A stretch of 64,000 bases of DNA. It comes from Streptomyces sp. SN-593 (GTDB taxonomy: Bacteria; Actinomycetota; Actinomycetes; Streptomycetales; Streptomycetaceae). Position 1 is the first letter of the stretch. Every line of letters begins with the position of its first letter. The stretch spans positions 1,867,501-1,931,500 of the forward strand of contig NZ_AP018365.1 in assembly GCF_016756395.1 (NCBI RefSeq). Direction: 5' to 3'. This document shows positions 10,018 through 20,829 of the stretch, one piece after another. Below the pieces are notes generated by a model. It saw only the letters and a program-made list of their open reading frames with translations. It did not search any database and had not been told where the DNA came from. The position numbers were made by a program, and so were the translations under genes.

Positions 10018-11078
10018 GACGCCGCCACCCAGGCCGCGTAGAACAGCCCGAGGCCGACGGCCATGCACATGCCCTGGATGATCCAGAACCGGACCACGAT
10101 CAGGACCTCGCTCCAGCCCTTGAGTTCGAAGTGGTGCTGGAGCGGCGCCATCCGGAAGACCCGCTTGCCGGTGAGCCGGAAGGAGCCGACCTGGATGACC
10201 ACGGACATGGTGATCAGGACGAACAGGCCGCCGAGGATGGCCAGCAGCAGTTCGGTGCGCGAGCAGATCGCGAAGCCGGCCAGCGCGCCGCCCAGGGCCA
10301 GCGAGCCGGTGTCCCCCATGAAGATCTTCGCCGGCGAGGTGTTCCACCACAGGAAGCCGAAGCAGGCGCCCATCAGCGCGGCGGCCACCACGGCCAGGTC
10401 CAGCGGGTCGCGCACCTCGTAGCAGGCGCCGTTGGCGCTGACCGGGGCGCCGCACCACTGGCCGTACTGCCACACGCCGATGACGGTGTAGGCGGCGAAG
10501 ACCATCACGGACGCGCCGGTGGCCAGGCCGTCGAGGCCGTCGGTGAGGTTCACGCCGTTGGACATCGCCAGGATCATGAACAGCGCCCAGATCACGAAGA
10601 TCACCGGGCCGATGGACCAGCCGAAGTCCGTGGTGAAGGAGAGCTTCGTGGACGCCGGGGTCTGGCCCCGCGAGTCGTGGAAGTTCAGCGCGAGCACCGC
10701 GAAGGCGATGCCGACGATGAGCTGGCCGGCCATCTTCGCCTTGGCCCGCAGACCCAGGCTGCGCTGCTTGACGATCTTGATGTAGTCGTCGAGGAAGCCG
10801 ACCAGGCCCATCCCGACGGTCAGGAACAGCACCAGGACACCGGACATGCTGGCCTTGTCGCCGGTGGCGAGCTTGGTGATCACGTACGCGAGCACCGTGG
10901 CCGAGATGAAGGCGATGCCGCCCATGGTGGGCGTGCCGCGCTTGCTGTGGTGCGCCTTCGGGCCGTCGTCCCGGATCATCTGCCCGTAGCCCTTGCGGGC
11001 CAGCAGGCGGATCAGCAGCGGGGTGCCGAACAGCGACAGGAACAGGCCCAGGACGCCGGAGACGAGGATCTGCTTCAT
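10014..11078 (-). CDS. mraY: MraY, phospho-MurNAc-pentapeptide transferase
   Basis: Integral membrane enzyme that makes lipid I by moving phospho-MurNAc-pentapeptide onto undecaprenyl phosphate. The 354-residue protein has about ten hydrophobic spans and the family motifs [27 protein letters not shown] (Asp pair), [13 protein letters not shown] and [10 protein letters not shown]. It starts at ATG 11078, overlapping the murF stop by 4 nt, and its stop overlaps the murD start by 4 nt. Confidence 0.97.
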   Translation of the reverse strand: MKQILVSGVLGLFLSLFGTPLLIRLLARKGYGQMIRDDGPKAHHSKRGTPTMGGIAFISATVLAYVITKLATGDKASMSGVLVLFLTVGMGLVGFLDDYIKIVKQRSLGLRAKAKMAGQLIVGIAFAVLALNFHDSRGQTPASTKLSFTTDFGWSIGPVIFVIWALFMILAMSNGVNLTDGLDGLATGASVMVFAAYTVIGVWQYGQWCGAPVSANGACYEVRDPLDLAVVAAALMGACFGFLWWNTSPAKIFMGDTGSLALGGALAGFAICSRTELLLAILGGLFVLITMSVVIQVGSFRLTGKRVFRMAPLQHHFELKGWSEVLIVVRFWIIQGMCMAVGLGLFYAAWVAAS

Positions 11079-12523
11079 CGGGTGGCACCCTCGCGGGCCG
11101 CCCCGCCGGCGGCTGCGCCGCCGGCCTCGATCAGCGCGAGGGCGACGGACTCCAGTCCGACCGACCTCGACGCCTTGACCAGCACGACATCTCCCGGCCG
11201 CGCCTGAGCGCGCACCAGGTCGACCGCCGCCTCCGCGTCGGACACGTGCACCGACTCCTCACCCCACGAACCCTCGTTGTAAGCGCCCATTTGCAGCCAC
11301 CCGGCTTCCGTGCCGCCGACGGCCACGAGCTTGCTGACGTTGAGTCGGACGGCCAGCCGCCCCACCGCGTCGTGCTCCGCGAGCGACTGCTCGCCGAGTT
11401 CGGCCATCTTCCCCAGCACCGCCCAGGTACGGCCCCCCCGGGCCTGTACGGAGCTGCCCATCGCCGCGAGTGTGCGCAGGGCTGCCCTCATGGATTCCGG
11501 GTTCGCGTTGTAGGCGTCGTTGATGACCGTCACGCCGTCGGGAAGCTCGGTGACCTCCATCCGCCAGTGCGAGAGCGAGCCGGCCGCGGAGAGCGCGGTG
11601 GCGATCTCCTCGACAGGCATGCCGAGTTCACGGGCGACGGCGGCCGCGGCGAGCGCGTTCGACACGTGATGCTCACCGTACAGGCGCAAGGTCACTTCGG
11701 CGCACCCGGAGGGTGTGCGCAGGGTGAAGAACGGCTGCCCGGTGGCGTTGAGCGTCACGTTCTCGGCGCGTACGTCCGCTTCGGGGGCTTCGCCGAAGGT
11801 CACCACTTTCGCCGTGGTTCGGGTGCGCATGGCACTCACCAGCGGGTCGTCGGCGTTCAGCACGGCGACGCCGCCCTCGGCCGCGCTCGGCAGGGCCTCG
11901 ACGAGTTCGCCCTTGGCCTGGGCGATCTGCTCGCGGCCGCCGAACTCGCCGATGTGCGCGCTGCCCACGTTGAGCACCAGGCCGATCCGGGGCGGGGTGA
12001 GCCCGGTCAGGTAGGCGATGTGGCCGATGCCGCGGGCGCCCATCTCCAGCACCAGGTGGCGGGTGCCCTCGTCGGCGCTGAGGGCGGTCAGCGGCAGCCC
12101 GATCTCGTTGTTGAACGAGCCGGGCGTCCACACGGTGGGTGCCAGGCGCTCCAGGAGCTGTGCGAGCAGGTCCTTGGTGCTGGTCTTGCCGGCCGAGCCG
12201 GTCAGCGCCACCACGGTCGCGCCCAGCCGCTCGATGACGTGCCGGGCGAGCGAGCCCAGCGCGGCCTGGACGTCGTCCACCACGACGGCGGGGACGCCGA
12301 CCGGTCGGGCGGCCAGCACCGCCACCGCGCCGTCGGCGACCGCCTTGGCGGCGAAGTCGTGGCCGTCCGAGCGCTCTCCGGCGAACGCGACGAACAGGGA
12401 GCCGGGAACCACCTCGCGGGAGTCCCTGACCACCGGGCCCGTGACGCGTAGCGCACTGTCCGGTATGTCGTGCGTGCTCCCGCCGACCGCGCGTGCGACC
12501 TCGGCGAGGGTGAGGGGGATCAC
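11075..12523 (-). CDS. murF: MurF, UDP-MurNAc-tripeptide:D-Ala-D-Ala ligase
   Basis: Cytoplasmic ligase that completes the pentapeptide with D-Ala-D-Ala. The 482-residue product shows the P-loop [10 protein letters not shown] near residue 110, [23 protein letters not shown], and [15 protein letters not shown] in the C-terminal half, all characteristic of MurF. ATG 12523 overlaps the murE stop by 4 nt. It ends in a low-complexity Gly/Ala stretch of no evident function. Confidence 0.96.
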   Translation of the reverse strand: MIPLTLAEVARAVGGSTHDIPDSALRVTGPVVRDSREVVPGSLFVAFAGERSDGHDFAAKAVADGAVAVLAARPVGVPAVVVDDVQAALGSLARHVIERLGATVVALTGSAGKTSTKDLLAQLLERLAPTVWTPGSFNNEIGLPLTALSADEGTRHLVLEMGARGIGHIAYLTGLTPPRIGLVLNVGSAHIGEFGGREQIAQAKGELVEALPSAAEGGVAVLNADDPLVSAMRTRTTAKVVTFGEAPEADVRAENVTLNATGQPFFTLRTPSGCAEVTLRLYGEHHVSNALAAAAVARELGMPVEEIATALSAAGSLSHWRMEVTELPDGVTVINDAYNANPESMRAALRTLAAMGSSVQARGGRTWAVLGKMAELGEQSLAEHDAVGRLAVRLNVSKLVAVGGTEAGWLQMGAYNEGSWGEESVHVSDAEAAVDLVRAQARPGDVVLVKASRSVGLESVALALIEAGGAAAGGAAREGATR

Positions 12524-14211
12524 TGTTCTTGTCGGTCCTTATCGATCGCGGCGCGCAGCACCTCTCGGTCGTCGAAGGGGCGCACCTCTCCGGCGATGTC
12601 CTGGCCCTGCTCATGGCCCTTGCCGGCCACCAGCACGATGTCGCCGGGCCGCGCGAGCGCGACGGCGGCGGCCACCGCGGCGGCCCGGTCGGGTTCGACG
12701 ATGACGTGTCCGCGCTGCCCGGCCGGCACGTCCGCCGCGCCGGCGAGCATCGCGGTGAGGATCCGCAGCGGGTCCTCCGAGCGGGGGTTGTCGGACGTGA
12801 GCACGGCGGTGTCGGCGAGCCGGGCGAGCGCCGCGCCCATCGGGCCGCGCTTGGTGGCGTCCCGGTCACCGCCGCAGCCGAGCACGGCGTGGATACGGCC
12901 GTCGGTGGTGGTGCGCAGCGCGCGCAGCACCGACTCGACGGCGTCGGTCTTGTGGGCGTAGTCCACGACCGCGAGGTAGGGCTGGCCCGCGTCGACCCGT
13001 TCCAGCCGGCCCGGCACGCCGGGGACGGCGGCGATGCCGTCGGCGGCGGTCTGCGGGTCGAGCCCGGCGGCGGCCAGCGCGGCCAGCGCGGCGAGGGTGT
13101 TGGCGACGTTGAACGGGCCGGGCAGCGGTGCCACCGCCCGCACCCGCTCGCCCTTGGGGCCGATCGCGGTGAAGCGGCTGTCCATCGGGCCGGCCTGCAC
13201 GTCCTCGGCCCGCCAGTCGGCGTCGAGGCTGCCGTCCGCGGAGAACGTGACCAGCGGCACGCCGGCCTCCGCGACGAGCCGGCGGCCGTACTCGTCGTCG
13301 AGGTTGACCACGCCCAGACGGCTGCGCGCCGGCGTGAACAGCCGCGCCTTGGCCTGGAAGTAGTCCTCCATGCCGGAGTGGAACTCCATGTGCTCCGGGC
13401 TGAGGTTGGTGAAGACCCCGACGTCGAAGACGGTGCCGTCGACGCGGCCGAGGATGAGGGCGTGGCTGGAGACCTCCATGACCGCCGCGTCCACGCCGCG
13501 TTCGCTCATCACCGCGAACAGCGCCTGGAGGTCGGTGGCCTCGGGGGTGGTGCGCTCGCTCTTGATCCGCTCGTCGCCGATCCGGGTCTCGACGGTGCCG
13601 ATCAGCCCGGTGCGGCCGGCGGCGTGGCCGGCGCGCAGCCCCCCTTCGACGAGGTAGGACGTGGTGGTCTTGCCGGAGGTGCCGGTGATGCCGATCCGCA
13701 GCATGGCCTCGCCGGGCCGGCCGTAGACGGCGGCGGCGAGCTCGCCCATCTCGGCGCGCGGGTCGGGTGTGACGAGCACGGGCAGGCCGGTCGCGGCGGC
13801 GCGCGTGGCGCCGGCCGGGTCGGTCAGCACCGCCACCGCGCCGGCTCCGGCGGCCTGCGCGGCGAAGTCGGCGCCGTGTACGCGGGCGCCGGGCAGGGCC
13901 GCGTACAGGTCGCCGGGCCGGACCGCGCGGGAGTCGTGCGTGATGCCGGTGACCCGGGGGCCGCCGTCCGCCGCCGGGTCCGCGGCGGCGTCCGGGTCGA
14001 GGCGGCGGGCGAGGTCGGCCAGCGGCGTGGGGCGCACGTGGGCCGGGCGCGGGGCGCCCGGTGGTCTGAGGGTGGGTTGATGAGCTGTGGGCACGGCCGC
14101 GAGAGTACCGGGCGAGCCGGGGTCCGGGCCAAAACGGCCGCCGTCACGGCCGGTGCTGTCGCCGGCCGCGGGGGGCGCGGGCGGGAGGGGTCGGCTGCCG
14201 ATGGTGATCAC
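12520..14211 (-). CDS. murE: MurE, UDP-MurNAc-dipeptide:diaminopimelate ligase
   Basis: Adds the third stem-peptide residue. The P-loop GTSGKTTTSYLV, the substrate stretch KSERTTPEATDLQ and especially SDNPRSEDP (the DNPR motif of diaminopimelate-adding rather than lysine-adding enzymes) are present. In Streptomyces the amino acid is LL-diaminopimelate, which I infer from taxonomy. I choose GTG 14211, which overlaps the ftsI stop as GTGA and gives 563 residues with a ~50-residue disordered lead. A later GTG (VPTAHQP) is the main alternative. It ends overlapping murF. Confidence 0.94.
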   Translation of the reverse strand: MITIGSRPLPPAPPAAGDSTGRDGGRFGPDPGSPGTLAAVPTAHQPTLRPPGAPRPAHVRPTPLADLARRLDPDAAADPAADGGPRVTGITHDSRAVRPGDLYAALPGARVHGADFAAQAAGAGAVAVLTDPAGATRAAATGLPVLVTPDPRAEMGELAAAVYGRPGEAMLRIGITGTSGKTTTSYLVEGGLRAGHAAGRTGLIGTVETRIGDERIKSERTTPEATDLQALFAVMSERGVDAAVMEVSSHALILGRVDGTVFDVGVFTNLSPEHMEFHSGMEDYFQAKARLFTPARSRLGVVNLDDEYGRRLVAEAGVPLVTFSADGSLDADWRAEDVQAGPMDSRFTAIGPKGERVRAVAPLPGPFNVANTLAALAALAAAGLDPQTAADGIAAVPGVPGRLERVDAGQPYLAVVDYAHKTDAVESVLRALRTTTDGRIHAVLGCGGDRDATKRGPMGAALARLADTAVLTSDNPRSEDPLRILTAMLAGAADVPAGQRGHVIVEPDRAAAVAAAVALARPGDIVLVAGKGHEQGQDIAGEVRPFDDREVLRAAIDKDRQEQ

Positions 14212-16385
14212 CCGACTTTCTTGTCGTGGGTGGCCGGGTCCGCCGGGTCCCAGGTGACCGGCAGCTTCGGCGCGGGGGCTCCGGAGGGGGCCACCCCCAG
14301 GGACTTGAGGGCGAACTGCATGACCTGCTTGAAGACCGGGCCGCAGATGTCGCCGCCGAAGTAACTGCCCTTCGTCGGGTTCTGGATCACGCACGAGACC
14401 GTCACCCGCGGCTTGTCGGCCGGCGCGAAGCCGAGGAAGGAGGAGGTGTAGCCCTTGTAGCGGCCGGTCGTCGGGTCCACCCGGTTGGCCGTACCGGTCT
14501 TGCCGGCCACCCGGTAGCCGTCGATGCGGGCGTTGATGCCGGTGCCCTGCTCGCTGCCGACCACCGACTCCAGCATCTGCGAGACGGTCCTGGCGGTCTT
14601 CGCCGACACCACCCGGGTCTTCTTCGGGGCGGCGGCCGGCACGTACCGGCCGTCGGGGCCGGTGGTGCCGCGGATCAGGCTGGGCTCGACCCGTACCCCG
14701 CCGTTGGCGATGGTGGAGTAGACCGAGGTGGCCTGGAGCGCGTTGACCGACAGGCCCTGCCCGAACGGGATGGTGTACTGCTGGGAGGCGTTCCAGTCCT
14801 GGGGTTTGGCGAGGATGCCGGGGGTCTCCCCGGGGAAGCCGATGCCGCTGGGCTGGCCGATGCCGAACTTCCGCAGGTAGGAGTAGAGCACCTGGTTGGC
14901 CTGCGCCTGGGTCTTGCCGAGCTGGCCGCTGGCCTCGATCGTGCCGATGTTGCTGGACTTGGCGAGCACCCCGTTGAGGGTCAGGTACCAGGTGCCGTGG
15001 TCGACGTCGTCGTGGAAGATCCGGTCGGCGCGCGGCAGGGTGCCGGGCACCGTGACGCGGGTGGTGGGGGTGGCCGTGCCGGTGTCGACGATCGCGGACA
15101 TCGACATCAGCTTGCTGACGCTGCCCGGTTCGTAGGCGTCCTGCATGGCGGCGTTGCCGAGGGCGGCGCTGTCGGCGTGCGACAGGTCGTTGGGGTCGAA
15201 GCCGGGCGCGTCGGCCATCGCCAGCACCTGGCCGGTCCGCGGGTCCTGCACCACGACGTAGCCGCGGTCCGCCTTGGACTTCTGCACCTGCTGGGTGATG
15301 GCGCTCTGCGCGGCCCACTGGATGTCGCGGTCGAGGGTGAGCTGCACGTCGGTGCCGGGCACGGCCGGCTGCTCCTGGCTGCCGGCGGTGGGCACCTGGC
15401 GGCCGTCGGACTGCGCGTAGCGGATCTTGCCGTTCTTCCCGGCGAGTTCCTTGTCGAGCATGGACTCCAGGCCGCCCGCGCCCTGCCCCTGGCTGTTGAC
15501 GAAGCCGATGACGCCCGCGGCCAGGTCGCCGGCCGGGTAGACCCGCTTGGAGTGCGGCACGTCGAAGATCCCGGCCAGCACGTCGGCGCCCTGGCCGGCG
15601 GCGGCCTTGGCGGCCAGGGTGGACTTGAGGTCCTGGATCTGGTTCCACGCCTGCGGCGACTGCTGCTGGGCGATGATCTGGTAGCGGGACTTGGGGGTGG
15701 CGAGCTGCTGGGCGATCTTCGTGGCGTCGCCGCCGACGATCGGCGCGAGAAGCTGGGCGGCCTGCTGCGGCGCGTCCTTCACCTTCGCCTGCGCGGGCGT
15801 GAACAGGTACGGGTCGGCGGTGATGTCGAAGGCGTCCACGGTGGTCGCCAGGTCCACCCCGGACCGGTCGGTGATGGTGCCGCGGTCGGCGGTGACCTCG
15901 TGGGTGACCCAGCGGTTGACCGCCGCCTTGGCGGCGTACGCGGACGCGTCCACGGCCTGGACCTGGAGCAGCCGCACCACGAACACGGACATCACCAGCG
16001 TCAGCACCACCCCGACCAGCCGCAGCCGCGGCCGGACCGCGCCGAGCCGCACCGCCCGCGGGCCGCCGGGCCGGGTCCGGCGCAGCGCGGCGGCCCGGCC
16101 GACGGGGCGCACCGGGTCGGCCCGCCAGGTCCCGCCCCGGTCGGCGCGGCCCGCGCCGCCGCCCGGGCGCGGCACGCGGGAGGCGCGCGGCCGGCCGCCG
16201 TCCGCGGGGTCGGCGTCGGAGCGGGGGGCCGCCGGACGGGCGGTACGGCGGGGCTGCGGGCGCGGCGCGGCGTCCCGCGGCCCGCCGCGCCGGGCGTCGC
16301 GGCCCGCACCGCCGGAGGCGCCGGTCGAGGACGGCCGCCGGGGGCCGTCGCCGCGCGGGCGGTCTGCGTCGTCGCGAGGGGTCAC
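14208..16385 (-). CDS. ftsI: FtsI, septal class B penicillin-binding protein
   Basis: Septal transpeptidase that cross-links glycan made by FtsW. The 725-residue protein has a ~115-residue Arg/Pro-rich cytoplasmic tail, one membrane span at about 121-141, a PBP dimerisation domain and a transpeptidase domain. Active-site motifs are S422-V-S-K425, SSN at 477-479 and KTG at 629-631. The SxxK box reads SVSK. It begins 4 nt after ftsL and overlaps murE by 4 nt. The basic N-terminus parallels that of FtsW here. Confidence 0.96.
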   Translation of the reverse strand: MTPRDDADRPRGDGPRRPSSTGASGGAGRDARRGGPRDAAPRPQPRRTARPAAPRSDADPADGGRPRASRVPRPGGGAGRADRGGTWRADPVRPVGRAAALRRTRPGGPRAVRLGAVRPRLRLVGVVLTLVMSVFVVRLLQVQAVDASAYAAKAAVNRWVTHEVTADRGTITDRSGVDLATTVDAFDITADPYLFTPAQAKVKDAPQQAAQLLAPIVGGDATKIAQQLATPKSRYQIIAQQQSPQAWNQIQDLKSTLAAKAAAGQGADVLAGIFDVPHSKRVYPAGDLAAGVIGFVNSQGQGAGGLESMLDKELAGKNGKIRYAQSDGRQVPTAGSQEQPAVPGTDVQLTLDRDIQWAAQSAITQQVQKSKADRGYVVVQDPRTGQVLAMADAPGFDPNDLSHADSAALGNAAMQDAYEPGSVSKLMSMSAIVDTGTATPTTRVTVPGTLPRADRIFHDDVDHGTWYLTLNGVLAKSSNIGTIEASGQLGKTQAQANQVLYSYLRKFGIGQPSGIGFPGETPGILAKPQDWNASQQYTIPFGQGLSVNALQATSVYSTIANGGVRVEPSLIRGTTGPDGRYVPAAAPKKTRVVSAKTARTVSQMLESVVGSEQGTGINARIDGYRVAGKTGTANRVDPTTGRYKGYTSSFLGFAPADKPRVTVSCVIQNPTKGSYFGGDICGPVFKQVMQFALKSLGVAPSGAPAPKLPVTWDPADPATHDKKVG

Positions 16386-16389
16386 GCGC

Positions 16390-17124
16390 TCACCTGCCGG
16401 AGGTCGGGGTGGTGGGGGCCGGGAAGGTCGTCGCCGTCGCCCCGGACGTCGAGGTGGTCGCCGAGGTCGGGGTGGTCTGCGGCGTCGAGGAGTTCAAGGT
16501 GTTCGTGGCGGCCGAGGTGTTCGCGGTCGCGCCGCTCGGGGTGCCGGACGTGCCGGGCACGGACGTGCCGGGGGTACCGGAGGTGGCAGCCGTGTCGGAC
16601 GTGCCGGCCGCGCCGGAGGTGGCAGCCGTGCCGGAGGGGTCCGGGGTGCCGGTCGGCGCGGCGGGCGTGGTCGGCGCCGCGGGCGTGGTCGGCGGGGGCG
16701 CGGGCGGGGCGGTGGCTGGCGAGGGGGTGCCCTGGACCTTGCCGTTCGGGTCGAGGAAGGCCGGGTCGCCGCCGGGCACCATGCCCAGCTCGCGGGCCCG
16801 CTTCTCCAGCGAACCGGGCGCGGAGTAGCCGTCGACCTCCTGCTGGAGCTGCTGCTGCTGGTCGGTGTAGTGCGTGGTCTGGTCCTGGAGCTTGTCCAGC
16901 TTGAAGGAGTCCCGGTTCAGCGCGGAGTTGAGCATCAGCAGCGAGATGAGTCCCCCGGCGAGCAGCGTCACGACCAGGACGACGAACGGGGTGCGCCGCG
17001 CGGTTGCGGACCGCCCGGCACCCAGCCGGGCGCCCAGCCGGGCGCCCAGCGCGCTGCCGCGCACCGCGTCGCGCACGCTGACGCGGCCCGTGCGCCGCCC
17101 GCCGTCTCCGGTGCCACCGCTCAT
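16390..17124 (-). CDS. ftsL: FtsL-like septum formation initiator with Thr/Ser/Pro/Ala-rich tail
   Basis: Bitopic divisome protein in the usual ftsL position between rsmH and ftsI. It has a basic N-terminus, one membrane span at about 46-66, a short coiled coil (about 70-100, [20 protein letters not shown]) and [19 protein letters not shown] as in DivIC/FtsL proteins. The last ~110 of 244 residues are an extracytoplasmic tail almost wholly of Thr, Ser, Ala, Pro and Gly with short repeats such as AATSGxxGTS, possibly an O-glycosylated spacer (inference). The ATG at 17124 overlaps the rsmH stop by 4 nt. Confidence 0.88.
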   Translation of the reverse strand: MSGGTGDGGRRTGRVSVRDAVRGSALGARLGARLGAGRSATARRTPFVVLVVTLLAGGLISLLMLNSALNRDSFKLDKLQDQTTHYTDQQQQLQQEVDGYSAPGSLEKRARELGMVPGGDPAFLDPNGKVQGTPSPATAPPAPPPTTPAAPTTPAAPTGTPDPSGTAATSGAAGTSDTAATSGTPGTSVPGTSGTPSGATANTSAATNTLNSSTPQTTPTSATTSTSGATATTFPAPTTPTSGR

Positions 17125-18089
17125 CGCACGTCCTCCCGGATGCGTTCGGCGCCGCGCAACCGGGCCGGTGCGGCCCGCCGGTTCCCGGCGATCTCGTCCT
17201 CGTCCGGCAGTTCGGCGCCGCGGGTCAGCAGCTTCAGCCGGGGCTGGTACTGCTCGGGCACCACCGGCAGCCCCGGCGGCGCGGAGTGCGCGGCACCGGC
17301 CGCGAGGACCTGCTTGACCAGCCGGTCCTCCAGCGACTGGTAGGACAGCACGGCGATCCGGCCGCCGACCGCGAGCGCGGCCACCGCCGCGGGCACGGCC
17401 CGCTCCAGCACCGACAGTTCGCCGTTGACCTCGATCCGCAGCGCCTGGAAGGTGCGCTTGGCCGGGTTCCCGCCGGTCCGCTTGGCCGCCTGCGGCAGCG
17501 CCTGCCGGATCAGCTCGACCAGCCGCGCGCTGCCGCTGAACGGCTCCCGCTCCCGCTCGCGCACCACCGCGTCCACGATCTTGCGGGCGAACTTCTCCTC
17601 GCCGTACGCCCGCAGGATGCGCACCAGTTCGCCGGGCGGGTAGGTGTTCAGCACCTCGGCGGCGCTGATCCCGGTGGACTGGTCCATCCGCATGTCCAGC
17701 GGGGCGTCCTGGGCGTAGGCGAAGCCGCGGTCGGCCTCGTCGAGCTGCATCGAGGACACCCCGAGGTCGAAGAGCACGCCCTGCACCCGCGGCACCCCCA
17801 GCCGCCGGAGCACCTCGGGCAGCTCGTCGTAGACCGCGTGCACGAGGGTGGCGCGCTCCCCGAACGGCGCGAGCCGCTCGCCGGCGAGCTTCAGCGCGAC
17901 CGGGTCGCGGTCCACCGCCACCAGCCGGCAGGACGGGAAGGTGGTGAGCAGCGCCTCGCTGTGCCCGCCGAGTCCGAGCGTGGCGTCGACCACGACGGCG
18001 CCGGGCAGCGCGAGCGCGGGGGCCAGCAGGTCGAGGCAGCGCCGCAGCATCACCGGAATGTGCCGCGGGGACGGGGACGGGTTGCTCAT
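17121..18089 (-). CDS. rsmH: RsmH (MraW), 16S rRNA m4C1402 methyltransferase
   Basis: S-adenosylmethionine-dependent methyltransferase modifying the ribosomal P site. The 322-residue product shows [13 protein letters not shown], the SAM-binding motif [40 protein letters not shown] and [14 protein letters not shown], all diagnostic. The ATG at 18089 gives the family N-terminus ([15 protein letters not shown]); the upstream AAGGG is a modest ribosome site. The frame is open for more than 700 nt upstream but that sequence is unlike the family. It overlaps ftsL by 4 nt and lies 344 nt from mraZ. Confidence 0.95.
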   Translation of the reverse strand: MSNPSPSPRHIPVMLRRCLDLLAPALALPGAVVVDATLGLGGHSEALLTTFPSCRLVAVDRDPVALKLAGERLAPFGERATLVHAVYDELPEVLRRLGVPRVQGVLFDLGVSSMQLDEADRGFAYAQDAPLDMRMDQSTGISAAEVLNTYPPGELVRILRAYGEEKFARKIVDAVVREREREPFSGSARLVELIRQALPQAAKRTGGNPAKRTFQALRIEVNGELSVLERAVPAAVAALAVGGRIAVLSYQSLEDRLVKQVLAAGAAHSAPPGLPVVPEQYQPRLKLLTRGAELPDEDEIAGNRRAAPARLRGAERIREDVR

Positions 18090-18433
18090 GGGGCCCTTAT
18101 CGAACGGTAGGGACGGCGTCGCGCGGTGGGGATCGGGAACGGCGTCGGACGGTGGGACGGTCGAGCGGTGGGACGGTGGAGCGGTCTGACGGTCGGCCGG
18201 GGCGTCCGACGATACGGGCGCCGGCTGCCAGACAAGCACGACGGACACGCTACGGCCGGCAACGGCTCGGTGGACGCGGAACCTGGTCCCCGCCCGCTCG
18301 AAGGAAGACGCGCCCCTGGCACCGGGGAAGTGGTGCCAGCGGAGCCGGGAGCGGGAGGAGGCCGGGCCGCGCGTCCGCGCCCGGGTGGGGCGGGACGAGG
18401 GGGGTGCGCGTCCGCGTCGTGGCGGGGCCGCGC
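18090..18433. repeat. mraZ-rsmH spacer with 16-bp imperfect triple repeat
   Basis: A 344-nt stretch with no convincing gene between mraZ and rsmH. It contains three consecutive 16-bp imperfect copies at 18149-18164, 18165-18180 and 18181-18196, built on GCGGTGGGACGGT, with a looser copy just upstream. The rest is GC-rich sequence without a clear terminator. Confidence 0.6.
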
Positions 18434-18874
18434 TCACAGTAATCCGGTCGCGACCTCCTGTGACAGGGCCGAAAAGGTGTCTTCCTGGGCGGCCAGGTAC
18501 CGCTCCCACGCCTCCGCCGACCAGATCTCCACCCGGGTGTTCGCCCCGATCACGGCGCACTCGCGGACCAGGCCCGCGTAGTCCCGCAGCGGCTGCGGGA
18601 CCGTCACCCGGCCCTGCCTGTCCGGCACTTCGTCGTGTGCGCCCGCGAACAGCACCCGCAGGTAGTCGCGGGCGGCCTTGGAGGTGAGGGGCGCGCCGGA
18701 CCACCGCTCGGTGGCGGCCCGGAAGCCCTCGACCGGCCACACGTACAGGCAGCGCTCCTGCCCGCGGGTGATCACCAGTCCGTCGGCGAGCTGCTCGCGG
18801 AAGCGCGACGGCAGCACCAGCCGGTTCTTGTCGTCCAGCCGCGGCGTGTACGTCCCGAGGAATCCCAGGAACAC
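18434..18874 (-). CDS. mraZ: MraZ transcriptional regulator
   Basis: AbrB-fold DNA-binding protein that heads dcw clusters and regulates their transcription. The 146-residue product contains two SpoVT/AbrB repeats: [22 protein letters not shown] near the N-terminus and [19 protein letters not shown] around residue 85. I place the start at GTG 18874 (VFLGFLGTY), 6 nt after a perfect GGGAGG. This adds a few residues before the canonical FLGTY start. The ~200 nt upstream, shared with the divergent carbonic anhydrase gene, should hold the cluster's first promoter. Confidence 0.93.
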   Translation of the reverse strand: MFLGFLGTYTPRLDDKNRLVLPSRFREQLADGLVITRGQERCLYVWPVEGFRAATERWSGAPLTSKAARDYLRVLFAGAHDEVPDRQGRVTVPQPLRDYAGLVRECAVIGANTRVEIWSAEAWERYLAAQEDTFSALSQEVATGLL

Positions 18875-19057
18875 CGCACACCTCCCGCAGACGGCACCAC
18901 TTCGCGCCACTTTACTCCACCATGCCCCACCGTCAACGGCGGCCGCGCCCGGGCGCGCCCCCTCATACGCCGTGTGCGCCCCTGTGTACGCCCGGGTCCG
19001 CACCCCGCACGCCGCCTGCCGCGGGAGGTGCGCCCGTGCGCGGCCGCGCGGCTCGGA

Positions 19058-19063
19058 TACCGT
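19058..19063 (+). promoter_or_regulatory. -10 box for leaderless carbonic anhydrase mRNA
   Basis: TACCGT fits the actinobacterial TANNNT -10 element and is followed by 7 nt and then the ATG at 19071. There is no ribosome binding site. The spacing places the transcription start at or next to the start codon. No clear -35 hexamer is visible. Confidence 0.5.
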
Positions 19064-19070
19064 CATAGAC

Positions 19071-19628
19071 ATGTCGATAGATGCCAGCGCCCCCGCGAAC
19101 CCCCCCGCCCCCGGCACCGCACCGGGCGCCGACGCCCCGGTGACCGACCGGCTGGTCGAGGCCAACCGGCGCTACGCCGAGCAGTTCACCGACCCCGGCA
19201 TGGGCGCCGCGCCCGTCCTGAGGGTCGCCGTCGTCGCCTGCATGGACGCCCGGCTGGACCTGCACAAGGCCCTCGGCCTGGAGTTGGGCGACTGCCACAC
19301 CATCCGCAACGCGGGCGGTGTCGTCACCGACGACACCATCCGCTCCCTCGCCATCAGCCAGCGGGCCCTCGGCACCCGCTCCGTCGTACTGATCCACCAC
19401 ACCAACTGCGGCATGCAGACCATCACCGAGGACTTCCGCACCGACCTGGAGCACGAGGTCGGCCAGCGCCCCACCTGGGCGGTCGAGGCGTTCACCGACA
19501 TCGACCAGGACGTGCGGCAGTCGATGGCCCGCGTCCGCACCTCCCCGTTCCTCGCCCACACCGACGACGTGCGCGGCTTCGTCTTCGACGTGCACACCGG
19601 CCTGCTGCGGGAAATCACGAACAAGTAA
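19071..19628 (+). CDS. Beta-class carbonic anhydrase
   Basis: Zinc enzyme interconverting CO2 and bicarbonate. The 185-residue protein has the beta-class zinc ligands and partner residues: Cys and Asp/Arg in ACMDARLD, then His and Cys in [36 protein letters not shown] and the C-terminal [10 protein letters not shown] are typical of the actinobacterial subgroup. The ATG at 19071 has no Shine-Dalgarno but a -10 box 7 nt upstream, so a leaderless start is likely. [13 protein letters not shown] would be a shorter alternative. It is divergent from mraZ. Confidence 0.9.
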   Translation: MSIDASAPANPPAPGTAPGADAPVTDRLVEANRRYAEQFTDPGMGAAPVLRVAVVACMDARLDLHKALGLELGDCHTIRNAGGVVTDDTIRSLAISQRALGTRSVVLIHHTNCGMQTITEDFRTDLEHEVGQRPTWAVEAFTDIDQDVRQSMARVRTSPFLAHTDDVRGFVFDVHTGLLREITNK

Positions 19629-19645
19629 CGGCAGGCGAGTGACGT

Positions 19646-19721
19646 GGCCCTCCCCGTGAGGGAAGAATGCAGGGTGCGGCACGTCTCGCCTCCGGCGGGC
19701 GTTGCGCAGTCGGGGAGGGCC
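19646..19721 (+). promoter_or_regulatory. Long-range inverted repeat upstream of the moxR operon
   Basis: GGCCCTCCCC at 19646-19655 is exactly complementary to GGGGAGGGCC at 19712-19721, with 56 nt between. It sits between the carbonic anhydrase stop (19628) and the moxR start (19780), so it could form a leader stem or act as a read-through terminator. No U-tract follows. Function is unknown. Confidence 0.35.
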
Positions 19722-19779
19722 GCGGTCCAGGGACGACCGAGGCCCTGGGGCCCCAATGGAACAGGCCGAGGAGTACCGG

Positions 19780-20828
<1,049 letters not shown>

Positions 20829-20829
<1 letters not shown>

